Assembly (NCBI GenBank): GCA_900552265.1
Contig: URZE01000001.1
Location: 124,001 to 188,000, forward strand
Length of the DNA stretch: 64,000 nt
Direction: 5' to 3'
DNA from: an uncultured Oscillospiraceae bacterium
GTDB lineage: Bacteria > Bacillota > Clostridia > Oscillospirales > Acutalibacteraceae
Under the pieces are notes generated by a model. It saw nothing but the letters and a program-made list of their open reading frames with translations, was not told the DNA's origin and did no database searches. The first letter of the stretch is position 1; every line of letters begins with the position of its first letter. A program made the position numbers and the translations under genes. Positions 1 to 8,941 of this stretch are shown here, in pieces.

Positions 1-1281
1 TATCTTATTAAAATTCACTTCTTTAGAAACTACTTTTTCATCATCAGAGGAAACATAAGGTTTAGATGTTATTACTTCTTTTTTTTGAATTCCTCTAAAG
101 TTAGGTTGAACGATATTTTCAATTTTTTCATTTTTATCTACAGAAAAATTCTTTACAGCGCTTTTTGAAATGTTACTCTGTTCATTTGTTTTTAAATTAT
201 TTTGCTTAGTAGAGGTAGGTTTAATGTCGAAAAGTGAAAATGAATCACTCATTCTCATAGATGCCGATGCACCGCCAAATCCTGAAGAATTATTCACAAA
301 CATCAAGGCAGATTTAACGGCATAATATACGGCTTCGAAAACGGATTTTTCATTGGCAAACTTTATTTCTGTTTTAGCCGGATGAACGTTGACATCAACC
401 ATTTCGGGAGGAACATCTATATATAAAACGCAATACGGAAACTTCCCTACCATAACAGAATTTTTAAATCCTTCCTCCAAAGCAGCAGAACCAACTTTAC
501 TTTTAACAAATCTTTTATTTACGAAAAAATTTTGCATACTGCGACTCGATTTTGAACAAGTGGGTTTACCTATAAATCCTGTAATTTTCACGCAATTGAG
601 CTCATAATCCACAGGAATCATTCCATCAAAAAAATCTTTTCCATAAACTGAATATATAGCTGAAGATATTTTTTTATCTCCGGGAGTATATAAAACTTCT
701 TTTCCTTCACGTATAAACTTAAACGATATTTCAGGGTGAGAAAGCGCAAGTTTATCTACGACCAAAGCACAATTATTGGCTTCAGCTACATCTTTTTTTA
801 AAAATTTCATACGAGCAGGAGTATTATAAAACATATCTCTGACTATTATAGAAGTACCGTTGGAACAGCCATAATCTTCTATTTTACCACTCACACCCGC
901 ATCTATATAAAAATGTGTGCCCTCAGGTTCTTCTTTAGATTTTGTAATTACCTCTACTCTTGAAACAGAACATATCGAAGCTAATGCCTCCCCTCGAAAT
1001 CCAAGTGAAGAAATTTCATTTAAATCTTCCGCATTTTTAAGTTTACTTGTTGCATGACGAAGAAATGCGTTTTTTACATCATCACGATATATTCCGCTTC
1101 CATTATCGGAAACTTTTATAAATTTAATTCCTCCGCATTTTATTTCTGCGGTTATTCGTGTCGCTCCCGAATCTATAGAATTTTCAAGAAGTTCTTTAAG
1201 AACCGACGCAGGACGTTCCACAACTTCTCCGGCAGCAATAAGCTGAGCGGTTTGTTTATTTAATACGTTTATTTTTTTCAT
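1..1281 (-). CDS. mutL: DNA mismatch repair protein MutL (partial, C-terminus beyond window)
   Basis: MutL couples mismatch recognition by MutS to strand removal. Translating the minus strand from the ATG at 1281 gives 427 codons without a stop. The N-terminal GHKL ATPase motifs are all readable: AAGEVVERPASVLKELLENS, the DNGSGI Mg/ATP motif, and LGFRGEALASI. The transducer domain follows (VNVHPAKTEIKF near residue 320). From about residue 345 the sequence becomes a low-complexity, Lys/Ser/Asn-rich linker, as usual for MutL. The C-terminal dimerisation/endonuclease domain lies off the left edge, so its metal site cannot be checked. It sits 24 nt after the mutS stop and is the last visible gene of the miaB-ylbF-mutS-mutL operon. 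Confidence 0.97.
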   Translation of the reverse strand, partial: MKKINVLNKQTAQLIAAGEVVERPASVLKELLENSIDSGATRITAEIKCGGIKFIKVSDNGSGIYRDDVKNAFLRHATSKLKNAEDLNEISSLGFRGEALASICSVSRVEVITKSKEEPEGTHFYIDAGVSGKIEDYGCSNGTSIIVRDMFYNTPARMKFLKKDVAEANNCALVVDKLALSHPEISFKFIREGKEVLYTPGDKKISSAIYSVYGKDFFDGMIPVDYELNCVKITGFIGKPTCSKSSRSMQNFFVNKRFVKSKVGSAALEEGFKNSVMVGKFPYCVLYIDVPPEMVDVNVHPAKTEIKFANEKSVFEAVYYAVKSALMFVNNSSGFGGASASMRMSDSFSLFDIKPTSTKQNNLKTNEQSNISKSAVKNFSVDKNEKIENIVQPNFRGIQKKEVITSKPYVSSDDEKVVSKEVNFNKI

Positions 1282-1305
1282 TTAAAAATACTCCAATTAT
1301 AAACT

Positions 1306-3936
1306 TTATACTTCACCGGCAAGTTTTATAAGTTCGTACAAAATATTCATGGATTCAATCGGCGTCAAAACACTTACATCAAGTTTTTTCAATTTTTCAA
1401 CTATTTCGTTTTCGGCTAAACAAGATTCTTTAAACTCCAGTTGAATGTTGTTTTCCTTTTTTACTTTGTCAATATTTTCAAAACTTATTTTACTTTTATC
1501 ATTTTCAATATTTTTCAAAATTTCTTTCGCTCTCGAAATCACACAGTTTGGTATTCCCGCAAGTTTAGCAACTTCTATTCCATAGCTCTCATCAGCCGCA
1601 CTCGGAATTATTCTACGCAAAAAAGTAATATCGTCTCCATTTTTCTTAACTGCTATACTGTAATTTTTCATATTCGAGTATTCGTCAGCCATGGAAGTAA
1701 GTTCATGATAATGCGTAGCAAACAGTGTTTTTGCACCGAGAGTTTTTGAATTAGCAACATACTCAAGAACAGCTCTGGCAATACTCATTCCATCAAAAGT
1801 AGAGGTTCCTCTCCCTATTTCATCAAGTATTAAAAGACTTTTTGAAGTGGCATTTTTAATAATTTCAGCAACTTCATTCATTTCTATCATAAATGTAGAC
1901 TGACCGGAAGCCAAATCATCTGAAGCCCCTATTCTGGTAAATATGCTGTCCACTATACCCACTTTTGCTTCGGATGCCGGAACAAAACTTCCTATTTGAG
2001 CAAGCAGAACCATAAGTGCTGTTTGACGCATATATGTAGATTTACCGGCCATATTCGGACCTGTTATAATTGCGACGGTATTTTCTGAATTATCTAAAAA
2101 AGCGTTATTCGGAACAAATACGGAATCTTGAAGCAAAGCTTCTACAACCGGATGTCTTCCTTCTTTTATTGATATTTCTCCACTGTCATCTACGGTTGGT
2201 TTTACATAATTGTTTACACTTGCAACCTCCGCTAAAGAACACATTACATCTAAATTAGCAATTATAGTCGCAGATTTTACGATGGACGGCAAACTTTCTG
2301 CTACTTTCATACGAACACTTTCGAAAACTCTATATTCAGTTTCGTTAATCTTATCTCTGGCGTATAAAATTCTTGATTCCAAGTCTTTAAGTTCTTGAGT
2401 TATGTATCTTTCGCAATTAGTTAAAGTCTGTTTTCTTATGTAATCTTCCGGAACCTTATTTTTAAATGAATTTGAAATCTCTATGTAATAACCAAACACA
2501 CGGTTGTATCCCACTTTCAATTTTGGAATTCCCGTTCTTTCTCGTTCTCTTTGCTCTATCTGGGCAACTGTTTCTTTACCACCGTTCATGTCTTTTCTAA
2601 GACGATCTATTTCCTCATTGTATCCGTCACGAATAATTCCGCCTTCTTTTACGGAAAACGGAGGTTCATCAACTATGGCATCTTCAATAAGCATATACGT
2701 TTCTTTTAGTAAATCTAATTTTTCGCACATCTTTTTAAGAAGAAAAGAGTTTGCTTTGTAAAGATTAAATTTTATCTCCGGAAGCTTGGACAAAGTAGCC
2801 GCAAGAAGTTTCAAATCTCTTGCACCGGCTGAACCATAAGTAATTTTTGTCATAATTCTCTCCATGTCATGAACTCCGCACAGGGAATTCTTCAAATCGC
2901 CACGAAGTATTATGTTTTCAACAAGCTCCCCAACCGCATCTTGACGTTTGTGAATTTTATCAAGATTTACCAAAGGCCTTTCAACCCATGATCTGAGCAT
3001 TCTTTTACCCATCGCAGTCTTGGTTTTATCAAGAACCCACAAAAGTGAACCTTTTTTCGATTTTGAACGAAGTGTTTCTGTTATTTCCAAGTTACGAACT
3101 GTATTCAAATCAAGTCCCATATATTCAGACTTGTTATAAAAAGAAATACTCCCTATTCTATGCAGTCCTATTTTTTGAGTATTTTTAAGATATTCAAAAA
3201 GATTTCCCAAACATCTTACAGAACTAACTTTATCCTTAGATTGTATTTTTTCAAGCTTCTTAGGTTCAAAACACGAAGATAGAAGTTTTTTCGAATCAGC
3301 TTCAGAAAGATCGTTGTTAGATATCTCTATTCTACACGAAAGTTTTTCTTTTACAAACATTTTAAGCGGTTTCAACAATTCAACATTTCCGCCCACCAAA
3401 ATTTCTTTGGGCATAAATTTTCCGAGTTCTGTTTTTATTTCTCCAATTACGTCATTGTAGTCTCCGTAAAGCTGAGTTACTTTTAATTCACCCGTTGATA
3501 CATCACAAAAAGATATACCGGCATTACCCAAAGACTTGGAAACAAAAAGAGAACATATATAATTGTTTCTTGCTTCATCGAGCATACTTTCTTCTACAAC
3601 AGTCCCCGGAGTTATAACTCGCACTACTTCTCTTTTTACAATCCCTTTAGATGTAGCAGGATTTCCTATCTGGTCACACATTGCAACTTTATATCCTTTG
3701 GATACAAGTCGAGCAATGTAAGATTCACAACTATGATAAGGGATTCCGCACATCGGAGCACGCTCTTTTTGACCATAATCTTTTCCCGTTAAAGTTAGGT
3801 CAAGTTCTTGCGAAACAAGCTTGGCATCTTCAAAGAACATTTCATAAAAATCTCCAAGCCTAAAAAACAGTATAGAATCTTTATACTGCTCTTTTATTCC
3901 CATGTATTGCTTCATCATAGGCGAAAGTTCAGCCAT
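1306..3936 (-). CDS. mutS: DNA mismatch repair protein MutS
   Basis: MutS recognises base mismatches and small loops and recruits MutL. The protein has 876 residues, normal for the family. It shows the N-terminal mismatch-binding FYE wedge motif (residues 30-32, in LGDFYEMF), a connector and clamp region, and the C-terminal ABC-type ATPase with Walker A GPNMAGKST and Walker B/signature LLILDEIGRGTSTFDG followed by the THYHEL histidine loop. I place the start at ATG 3936 (MAELSPMMKQYMGIKEQY), preceded by a TAGGTG SD; the GTG three codons earlier overlaps that SD. It follows the YlbF-family gene by under 20 nt and is cotranscribed with mutL. Confidence 0.98.
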   Translation of the reverse strand: MAELSPMMKQYMGIKEQYKDSILFFRLGDFYEMFFEDAKLVSQELDLTLTGKDYGQKERAPMCGIPYHSCESYIARLVSKGYKVAMCDQIGNPATSKGIVKREVVRVITPGTVVEESMLDEARNNYICSLFVSKSLGNAGISFCDVSTGELKVTQLYGDYNDVIGEIKTELGKFMPKEILVGGNVELLKPLKMFVKEKLSCRIEISNNDLSEADSKKLLSSCFEPKKLEKIQSKDKVSSVRCLGNLFEYLKNTQKIGLHRIGSISFYNKSEYMGLDLNTVRNLEITETLRSKSKKGSLLWVLDKTKTAMGKRMLRSWVERPLVNLDKIHKRQDAVGELVENIILRGDLKNSLCGVHDMERIMTKITYGSAGARDLKLLAATLSKLPEIKFNLYKANSFLLKKMCEKLDLLKETYMLIEDAIVDEPPFSVKEGGIIRDGYNEEIDRLRKDMNGGKETVAQIEQRERERTGIPKLKVGYNRVFGYYIEISNSFKNKVPEDYIRKQTLTNCERYITQELKDLESRILYARDKINETEYRVFESVRMKVAESLPSIVKSATIIANLDVMCSLAEVASVNNYVKPTVDDSGEISIKEGRHPVVEALLQDSVFVPNNAFLDNSENTVAIITGPNMAGKSTYMRQTALMVLLAQIGSFVPASEAKVGIVDSIFTRIGASDDLASGQSTFMIEMNEVAEIIKNATSKSLLILDEIGRGTSTFDGMSIARAVLEYVANSKTLGAKTLFATHYHELTSMADEYSNMKNYSIAVKKNGDDITFLRRIIPSAADESYGIEVAKLAGIPNCVISRAKEILKNIENDKSKISFENIDKVKKENNIQLEFKESCLAENEIVEKLKKLDVSVLTPIESMNILYELIKLAGEV

Positions 3937-3954
3937 TTTATACACCTACTTTCT

Positions 3955-4362
3955 TCAACAACCCGAACAACTATTGCAGTTGCCCACACATGAAGATTCC
4001 GACTCAATATCTACCGTATAAGGATCTTCACCTTGAGCAGCACTGTTTATAATAAGACTTACTTTTCTTAAAGTTATTTCAAATTTTTGCTTAGCTTCAT
4101 CATAAGCTTTCATGGTCTCATTTTGCATTATCTGATTATAAAGTTCCCCTATTCTCTCATTTAACTCATCAATCTTTTTTTGATTAACTTCATCTTTACC
4201 TATCTCATTATTTATGGAAACTTTTTTTAGATTAAATTCTTCGATCGTTTTTTGTAATTTTTCATCACATTCAACATTCTGTTCTTTAATTTTATAATCT
4301 ATATATTCTTCATCTTTCTGAATAGCACTTCCCAATTCACGTGCTAAATTAATTATATCCAT
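3955..4362 (-). CDS. YlbF/YmcA (Com_YlbF) family regulator with C-terminal cysteine cluster
   Basis: A small helical protein of 135 residues in the YlbF/YmcA family. In Bacillus these proteins form a complex with YaaT that affects RNase Y activity, competence and sporulation; that role is known for the family, not shown here. The sequence is mostly charged helices (about residues 1-110) and ends in four cysteines, C125, C129, C132 and C135, spaced C-x3-C-x2-C-x2-C, which could bind an iron-sulfur cluster or zinc. A good AAAGGAG SD precedes ATG 4362. It sits between miaB and mutS in one operon, an arrangement seen in clostridia. Confidence 0.85.
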   Translation of the reverse strand: MDIINLARELGSAIQKDEEYIDYKIKEQNVECDEKLQKTIEEFNLKKVSINNEIGKDEVNQKKIDELNERIGELYNQIMQNETMKAYDEAKQKFEITLRKVSLIINSAAQGEDPYTVDIESESSCVGNCNSCSGC

Positions 4363-4375
4363 TAAAAATTCTCCT

Positions 4376-5800
4376 TTATATTAATTTTCCTTCCACTGAT
4401 TCTCTTTTAAAATTCGTAACTTCAATATCTCTAAAACTACCTACCATATTTTCTTTTCCAGAAACTGTTACCATTATATTACCCGCTGTACGGCACATAA
4501 GCATACCTGATTCACAATCAAAACTTTCAACTAAAACTCTGTAAACTTTTCCTACCATATCACTGCATAAATTCTCGGAAATTTTCTCCTGAACTTTAAG
4601 TAATTCGAGAAGCCATTTTGTTTTTTCCTCTTTGGATACCGGATCAGGCATCATTGCTGCGGGCGTTCCTTCACGTGGTGAATAAATAAACGTAAAAAGA
4701 GAAGAAAATCTAACAGCTTTCAGTAAATTTACAGTTTCGGAAAATTCACTGTAATTCTCACCCGGAAACCCTACTATTATATCGCTTGAAAAAGTTATAT
4801 CCGGCATTACACTTCGTGCATAATCTATAATTTTCAAATAGGATTCTTTTGTATATTTTCGATTCATTTCTTTTAACACTCGATTACTTCCGCATTGAAC
4901 AGGCAAATGAATGTGATGTACTATATGCTTACTGTTAGCCATTACGTCAAAAAGTTTATGTGTTGCATCCTTTGGATGCGAAGTCATAAGTCTTATTCGA
5001 TATTCTCCGTCAAAATTATCCAAAATTTTTAATAATTCCGGAAAATCAATGTCCTCATTCAACCCTTTTCCGTAAGAATTTACGTTTTGCCCGAGAAGCG
5101 TTATATCTTTGTAACCCGCTTTCAGAAGATTTTCAAATTCTAATAAAATTTCTTTGGGTTCACGGCTTCTCTCTCGACCTCTGACATACGGAACTACACA
5201 GTACGAACAAAAATTATTACATCCGTACATCACGGATAAAAATGCTTTTAAAGTGTTATTTCTTTTAGCAGGTGAATGCTCAAAAATTATATCTTCTTTT
5301 TCATTTATGCATACACTTTCAGGTTTTGTTCCTTTACCTTTCAAGCACAGTGCATTATAAAATATTTCAGGAAATTTATGTATCGAATGTGTACCAAACA
5401 CCAAATCAACAAATTTGTACTTATTTTGAATTTTTTCAATCACCGCAGCTTGTTCAGTCATGCATCCGCACAGTATTATGAACAAATCGGGATTATTTTT
5501 TTTTATATTTTTTATCCAACCCAAATTTCCTAATGCTTTATTTTCAGCATTTTCTCGAATCGCACATGTATTGAAAAGAATCACATCTGCTTCATCTTGG
5601 TTAAGAACTATATCAAAACCCATCTCAATGAGCATTCCAATATATTTTTCGCTATCTGAAACATTTTGCTGACAACCGTAAGTTTTAACAAAAGCTTTAG
5701 GAACACTTTTGTGTTCTTTATTTTTGTAGTATTCACGAACCTTTTTGCAAAAATTTTTTTGCTTTTCGCCGTATTCGTAAACAGGTATTTTACTTTGCAA
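4376..5800 (-). CDS. miaB: tRNA-2-methylthio-N6-dimethylallyladenosine synthase MiaB
   Basis: A radical SAM methylthiotransferase that adds a methylthio group to i6A37 of tRNAs reading UNN codons. Domains in order: N-terminal UPF0004 with cluster cysteines (TYGCQQN, FNTCAIRENAE, CGCMTEQ), radical SAM core with CxxxCxxC in YGCNNFCSYCVVPYVRGRERSR, and a C-terminal TRAM domain. I choose TTG 5800: GGAGG at 5808-5812 is 7 nt away, while the in-frame ATG 5806 is only 1 nt from it. A longer reading to 5863 would translate through a sigma-A promoter (5835-5863), which argues against it. First gene of the mutSL operon. Confidence 0.95.
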   Translation of the reverse strand: MQSKIPVYEYGEKQKNFCKKVREYYKNKEHKSVPKAFVKTYGCQQNVSDSEKYIGMLIEMGFDIVLNQDEADVILFNTCAIRENAENKALGNLGWIKNIKKNNPDLFIILCGCMTEQAAVIEKIQNKYKFVDLVFGTHSIHKFPEIFYNALCLKGKGTKPESVCINEKEDIIFEHSPAKRNNTLKAFLSVMYGCNNFCSYCVVPYVRGRERSREPKEILLEFENLLKAGYKDITLLGQNVNSYGKGLNEDIDFPELLKILDNFDGEYRIRLMTSHPKDATHKLFDVMANSKHIVHHIHLPVQCGSNRVLKEMNRKYTKESYLKIIDYARSVMPDITFSSDIIVGFPGENYSEFSETVNLLKAVRFSSLFTFIYSPREGTPAAMMPDPVSKEEKTKWLLELLKVQEKISENLCSDMVGKVYRVLVESFDCESGMLMCRTAGNIMVTVSGKENMVGSFRDIEVTNFKRESVEGKLI

Positions 5801-5834
5801 TATCATTCCTCCGAAAAGTTTAATAATACTTATA

Positions 5835-5863
5835 ATTTTAACAAAATATTTAAATTCGTTCAA
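5835..5863 (-). promoter_or_regulatory. Sigma-A promoter for miaB-ylbF-mutS-mutL
   Basis: On the minus strand TTGAAC (5858-5863), a 17 nt spacer and TAAAAT (5835-5840). The predicted transcription start near 5828 leaves a leader of about 25 nt before the GGAGG and supports the short miaB start. Confidence 0.6.
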
Positions 5864-5908
5864 GATTTATGCCATTTTAAAATTTTAATTCATCATCTAT
5901 AAATTCTA

Positions 5909-5938
5909 TTGATTTTATATTCAATAAATGAGTATAAT
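5909..5938 (+). promoter_or_regulatory. Sigma-A promoter for the DUF378 gene
   Basis: TTGATT (5909-5914), 18 nt spacer, TATAAT (5933-5938), about 35 nt upstream of the ATG at 5972. Confidence 0.55.
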
Positions 5939-5971
5939 ATAAATATAAATTTTTAAAAAGGACGTGATAAT

Positions 5972-6220
5972 ATGAAAGCATTGAACAAAATAGCCTTGAT
6001 TCTTTGCGTAATTGGCGGTCTAAATTGGGGTTCAATAGGAATTTTTCAATTCGACATCGTAGCATGGATATTTGGAGGTCAAGATTCTCCGGCAAGCAGA
6101 CTTGTCTATATTTTGGTATTTTTAGCTGCTCTTTGGTGTATTTCCATTATTTTTTCGGATATCAAAGAACCTGATATTTCCAAAAATGATAACGATATAC
6201 CTGATATTGGAATCAACTAA
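5972..6220 (+). CDS. DUF378 family small membrane protein
   Basis: An 82-residue integral membrane protein of the DUF378 (YuzA-like) family; function unknown. The hallmark LNWGSIGIFQFD...VAWIFGG segment lies between two hydrophobic helices (about residues 5-20 and 45-62), followed by an acidic C-terminal tail rich in Asp and Asn. A clear AAAGGACG SD lies 8 nt before ATG 5972. It has its own promoter and is followed by a strong terminator-like hairpin (6236-6295), so it is probably mostly monocistronic. Confidence 0.85.
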   Translation: MKALNKIALILCVIGGLNWGSIGIFQFDIVAWIFGGQDSPASRLVYILVFLAALWCISIIFSDIKEPDISKNDNDIPDIGIN

Positions 6221-6235
6221 AACAAAAATTTAAAA

Positions 6236-6295
6236 ACAGCATACTATGGTACTGAGGTGAACGTTATGAGTAACATAGCATGCTGTATTTTTTTT
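6236..6295 (+). terminator. Terminator-like hairpin enclosing the next gene's start codon
   Basis: Stem 6236-6248 pairs with 6274-6286 (12 of 13 pairs, one A-C mismatch), followed by a run of eight T (6288-6295). The 25 nt loop contains the GAGGTGA SD and the ATG (6266) of the next ORF. It looks like the terminator of the DUF378 transcript and could also act as an attenuator or translation block. Confidence 0.7.
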
Positions 6296-6547
6296 GGATT
6301 TTTAATTATTTTAGGACTTTCTGACATTATAGAATTTTTAACAGTTTCAATTTTTAATATCAAAAATACTGAAAATATCACCGTAACATCCGAAAATATC
6401 GAATATATCCTCAGAACCATGATCATTAAAAATCACGCCGTTAAAAACAATAAAGAATTAAAATTAAACTCGGAACAAATCAAACATGGTGAAATTAATA
6501 AAATATACTCAACTTTATGTAAAGATTATCCCGAGCTTATTTTTTAA
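6266..6547 (+). CDS. Small membrane-anchored protein of unknown function
   Basis: A 93-residue protein with an N-terminal hydrophobic helix (SNIACCIFFGFLIILGLSDIIEFL, about residues 2-25) and a soluble C-terminal half containing EYILRTMIIKN and ending in KDYPELIF. The layout (TM helix followed by a short globular tail with 'E-Y-I-L-R' and 'D-Y-P') resembles small uncharacterised proteins of clostridia, but I cannot name a family. Start is ATG 6266 after GAGGTGA; the GTG at 6257 is part of that SD. Its start and first codons lie inside a terminator-like hairpin, so expression may be conditional. Confidence 0.6.
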   Translation: MSNIACCIFFGFLIILGLSDIIEFLTVSIFNIKNTENITVTSENIEYILRTMIIKNHAVKNNKELKLNSEQIKHGEINKIYSTLCKDYPELIF

Positions 6548-6562
6548 TTTAAAAATTTACAA

Positions 6563-7072
6563 TTATTTTCTAGTTCTTTGTAAGATAACTAAATCTCTGT
6601 ACCTTGAAGTAATTTCTACGCCCAAGGACCCTCCGTACGTGTTTTGATACAATTTTGAAACTATCTTATCTCCTCTGCGTTCTTCCCTACTCCTGCTATT
6701 TAACAATGACTTTATGATAAATTCTTTAATTTGATATACATTTTTGAAAACATTAAATGATTCGTAATTTTTTATATACAGGATAATAAAAATAAACATA
6801 GCACTATCTTTATTAACATTTTTACCATGAATTTTCATAAAATTTTGATATTGTTCGCTAGATTTAATAGTTGCCTCCACATTGTAACCTCCATCAAGAT
6901 CAAACATCTCATCTTGGTACTTTCTAACATCGCCAGATAGAGATTTTCTCCTATCAAATAATTTATTAATTATACTTTCACACGAATATGCTTTTACATT
7001 ATTTAGAGTAGAAGAAAAGATTCCGAACATTATTGTAAACGTCAATACTTTTAAAAATTTATTCCTATTCAT
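6563..7072 (-). CDS. Putative secreted protein, unknown function
   Basis: A 169-residue protein with a Sec signal peptide (basic MNRNKFLK, hydrophobic VLTFTIMFGIFSSTLN, probable cleavage after VKA near residue 28). The mature part is helical and charged, with an RSREERRGDK patch near residue 130, and has no domain I recognise. A strong AAAGGA SD precedes ATG 7072. It lies 28 nt downstream of another orphan secreted protein on the same strand, and the two probably form a transcript. No homology to its partner is visible by eye. Confidence 0.6.
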   Translation of the reverse strand: MNRNKFLKVLTFTIMFGIFSSTLNNVKAYSCESIINKLFDRRKSLSGDVRKYQDEMFDLDGGYNVEATIKSSEQYQNFMKIHGKNVNKDSAMFIFIILYIKNYESFNVFKNVYQIKEFIIKSLLNSRSREERRGDKIVSKLYQNTYGGSLGVEITSRYRDLVILQRTRK

Positions 7073-7100
7073 AAAAAATTCCTTTCAAAATAAAAACTAA

Positions 7101-7595
7101 TTAAAATAACTTTAATTCTTTAAAAATTTCAAGATCGGAAAAAGAAGGAAAAAATGTTCTATCATTGAATTCTTCTGAGTCATCTCTGGTCATTACAATC
7201 TTTTTTAAATTTTCAATAAACTCACGGTCACAATCTCTGTAAATTCCGTATAAAATAGGAGTATATTCTTCATATTCATGAAAAAAAACTTTTTGCATCA
7301 TCAAATATTTAAAACAATCACATTTTGTTTCATCTTTAAATACATCGTAAGAATACTTACAACCCTCAAAATACTCACTGTATCGATCATAATTTTTTAA
7401 AACAGTATCTATAAAAATTTTGTTACTACCGATACAAGTACTCTGTATTTCCCTAAGATTATCTGCAATATCGTCCGTGCTAATAGCCACTGATTTAGGG
7501 CAAAAAAAGAAAATAAATATCCACACAAAACATCCAAAATGTAACAAAATGTATTTTTTAGATTTTTTCAATAAACTCACCACCGTTCTGTACAT
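7101..7595 (-). CDS. Putative secreted cysteine-containing protein, unknown function
   Basis: A 164-residue protein with a hydrophobic N-terminal segment (YILLHFGCFVWIFIFFFCPKSVA) that reads as a signal peptide or anchor with possible cleavage after SVA. The mature part contains four to five cysteines (STCIG, EGCKYS, TKCDCFK, YRDCDRE), suggesting disulfides outside the cell, and many aromatic residues. The start is uncertain: ATG 7595 has no good SD, while GGTGG inside the coding region precedes an in-frame TTG (codon 9). No family is recognised. It is probably cotranscribed with the secreted protein at 6563-7072. Confidence 0.55.
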   Translation of the reverse strand: MYRTVVSLLKKSKKYILLHFGCFVWIFIFFFCPKSVAISTDDIADNLREIQSTCIGSNKIFIDTVLKNYDRYSEYFEGCKYSYDVFKDETKCDCFKYLMMQKVFFHEYEEYTPILYGIYRDCDREFIENLKKIVMTRDDSEEFNDRTFFPSFSDLEIFKELKLF

Positions 7596-7663
7596 CTTAC
7601 TAGCTCAAATTAACATAAAAATCAGTACGATACAAGTAGTTTATCAAAAATATTATGTTAAAA

Positions 7664-8404
7664 TTATATTAAAATTCCACCATTAACTCCTATTATTTGT
7701 CCAGTTACAAAATCAGATGCGGGTTGGGACAAAAAAAATATTGCTTCGGATACATCTTGCGGAGTACCTAATCTCATGCAAGGTGTTTCATTTTTTATTT
7801 CTTCAATTTCACTTTCACTTAAATTTAATTCCGAATTCATATCTGTTTCGATAACTCCAGGTGCAACACAATTAACTTGTATTCCAGATGGACCAAGTTC
7901 TTTTGCTAAAGCTTTTGTAAAACCTATGACTGCAGCTTTACAAGCAGAATAATGAACCTCACATGAACCTCCGGTTATTCCCCAGACAGAAGATACGTTT
8001 ATTATCTTTCCTTTGCGTCTATTTATCATATTGCGTACTACACTTTGTGTGCAATAAAACATTCCATGTATATTCACATCAAACATACGAATCCATTCAT
8101 CATGAGAGATATCTGTAAAAAGTTTTTGCTGCGCCATACCTGCATTATTTACCAAAACGTCTATATGTCCGAATTCTTCCATACTTTTACTTATAAGATA
8201 ATTGCATTCCACAGGATTTGCGACATCAGCTTTAAGTGCTATTGATCCAACACCTTTAGCTCTTATCGCACTAAGAAGATTTAAAGCTTTTTCTTTGGAG
8301 TGATTATAATTTATAACCACATTATAACCATTTTCCGCAAATTTAAGAGCTGTTTGTGCGCCTATTCCACGAGAACTACCAGTAATAACAACTGTTTTTT
8401 TCAA
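7664..8404 (-). CDS. fabG: 3-oxoacyl-ACP reductase FabG-like short-chain dehydrogenase
   Basis: An NAD(P)-dependent SDR, most like FabG, which reduces 3-oxoacyl-ACP in fatty-acid elongation. Visible motifs: cofactor loop TGSSRGIG near residue 8, NNAG near 86, catalytic Ser (NVSSVWG), Y-x3-K (YSACKAA) and the terminal TGQIIGVNGGI. Starting at TTG 8404 gives 246 residues, the normal FabG length; GGAGG lies 9 nt upstream and the previous gene's stop is 1 nt away, so translation is coupled. No other fatty-acid genes are nearby, so a different SDR substrate is possible. Confidence 0.88.
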   Translation of the reverse strand: MKKTVVITGSSRGIGAQTALKFAENGYNVVINYNHSKEKALNLLSAIRAKGVGSIALKADVANPVECNYLISKSMEEFGHIDVLVNNAGMAQQKLFTDISHDEWIRMFDVNIHGMFYCTQSVVRNMINRRKGKIINVSSVWGITGGSCEVHYSACKAAVIGFTKALAKELGPSGIQVNCVAPGVIETDMNSELNLSESEIEEIKNETPCMRLGTPQDVSEAIFFLSQPASDFVTGQIIGVNGGILI

Positions 8405-8405
8405 T

Positions 8406-8912
8406 TTATTTTTCCTCCAGGCATTTAATGATTTCTCCGACGTACATTTTATGATAATCTTTATTTTCATAATTTTTATCTAAATCAACATCAATAAATC
8501 CTTCCGGGCTTATAAATTGTCCATAAATCTTTTTACATATAAATACGGTACTGGCTTCTTTAAAATAGGGTGCTTGTTCATCAAAAATAGGAGTTAATCC
8601 CGTTTCTTTTATTTTATCGACATTTCTTCCACTATTTCTTCCACAATAACTGAGTTGTTTTTTATATTTCGATTCAAAAAAAGAAAGAGTATAATAATCG
8701 TTTTTTTCCAAAAATTCAAAAGTATATCTCTGCGGTCTAACAAAGGCAGTTGCTACATCTTTAGTCCACAAAATTCCCATCATTCCCCAACTTGCAGTCA
8801 TAGTATTAAATTTTTCTTTGTTTCCTGCAGTAATGAGCATCCATTTTTCACCTATTTGAGAAAATGTATTAAATCCGTCTAATTCTTTGGCACTTGTTTC
8901 TGTAAAACTCAT
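8406..8912 (-). CDS. Flavin reductase-like (FMN-binding split barrel) protein
   Basis: A 168-residue protein of the flavin reductase-like family, which binds FMN and often reduces flavin with NAD(P)H. The motifs TMTASWGMMG and the following RPQRYTFEFLEKNDYYTLSFF and YCGRNSGRNVDK are typical of the DIM6/NTAB group. SD AAAGGAG precedes two candidate ATGs; I prefer 8912 (MSFTETSAKELDG), because ATG 8921 is only 2 nt from the SD. Its stop is 1 nt from the fabG start. Substrate cannot be inferred; the neighbouring NfnAB and SDR suggest a redox role. Confidence 0.82.
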   Translation of the reverse strand: MSFTETSAKELDGFNTFSQIGEKWMLITAGNKEKFNTMTASWGMMGILWTKDVATAFVRPQRYTFEFLEKNDYYTLSFFESKYKKQLSYCGRNSGRNVDKIKETGLTPIFDEQAPYFKEASTVFICKKIYGQFISPEGFIDVDLDKNYENKDYHKMYVGEIIKCLEEK

Positions 8913-8941
8913 TGTTTCCATTTCTCCTTTTACAAATTAAA

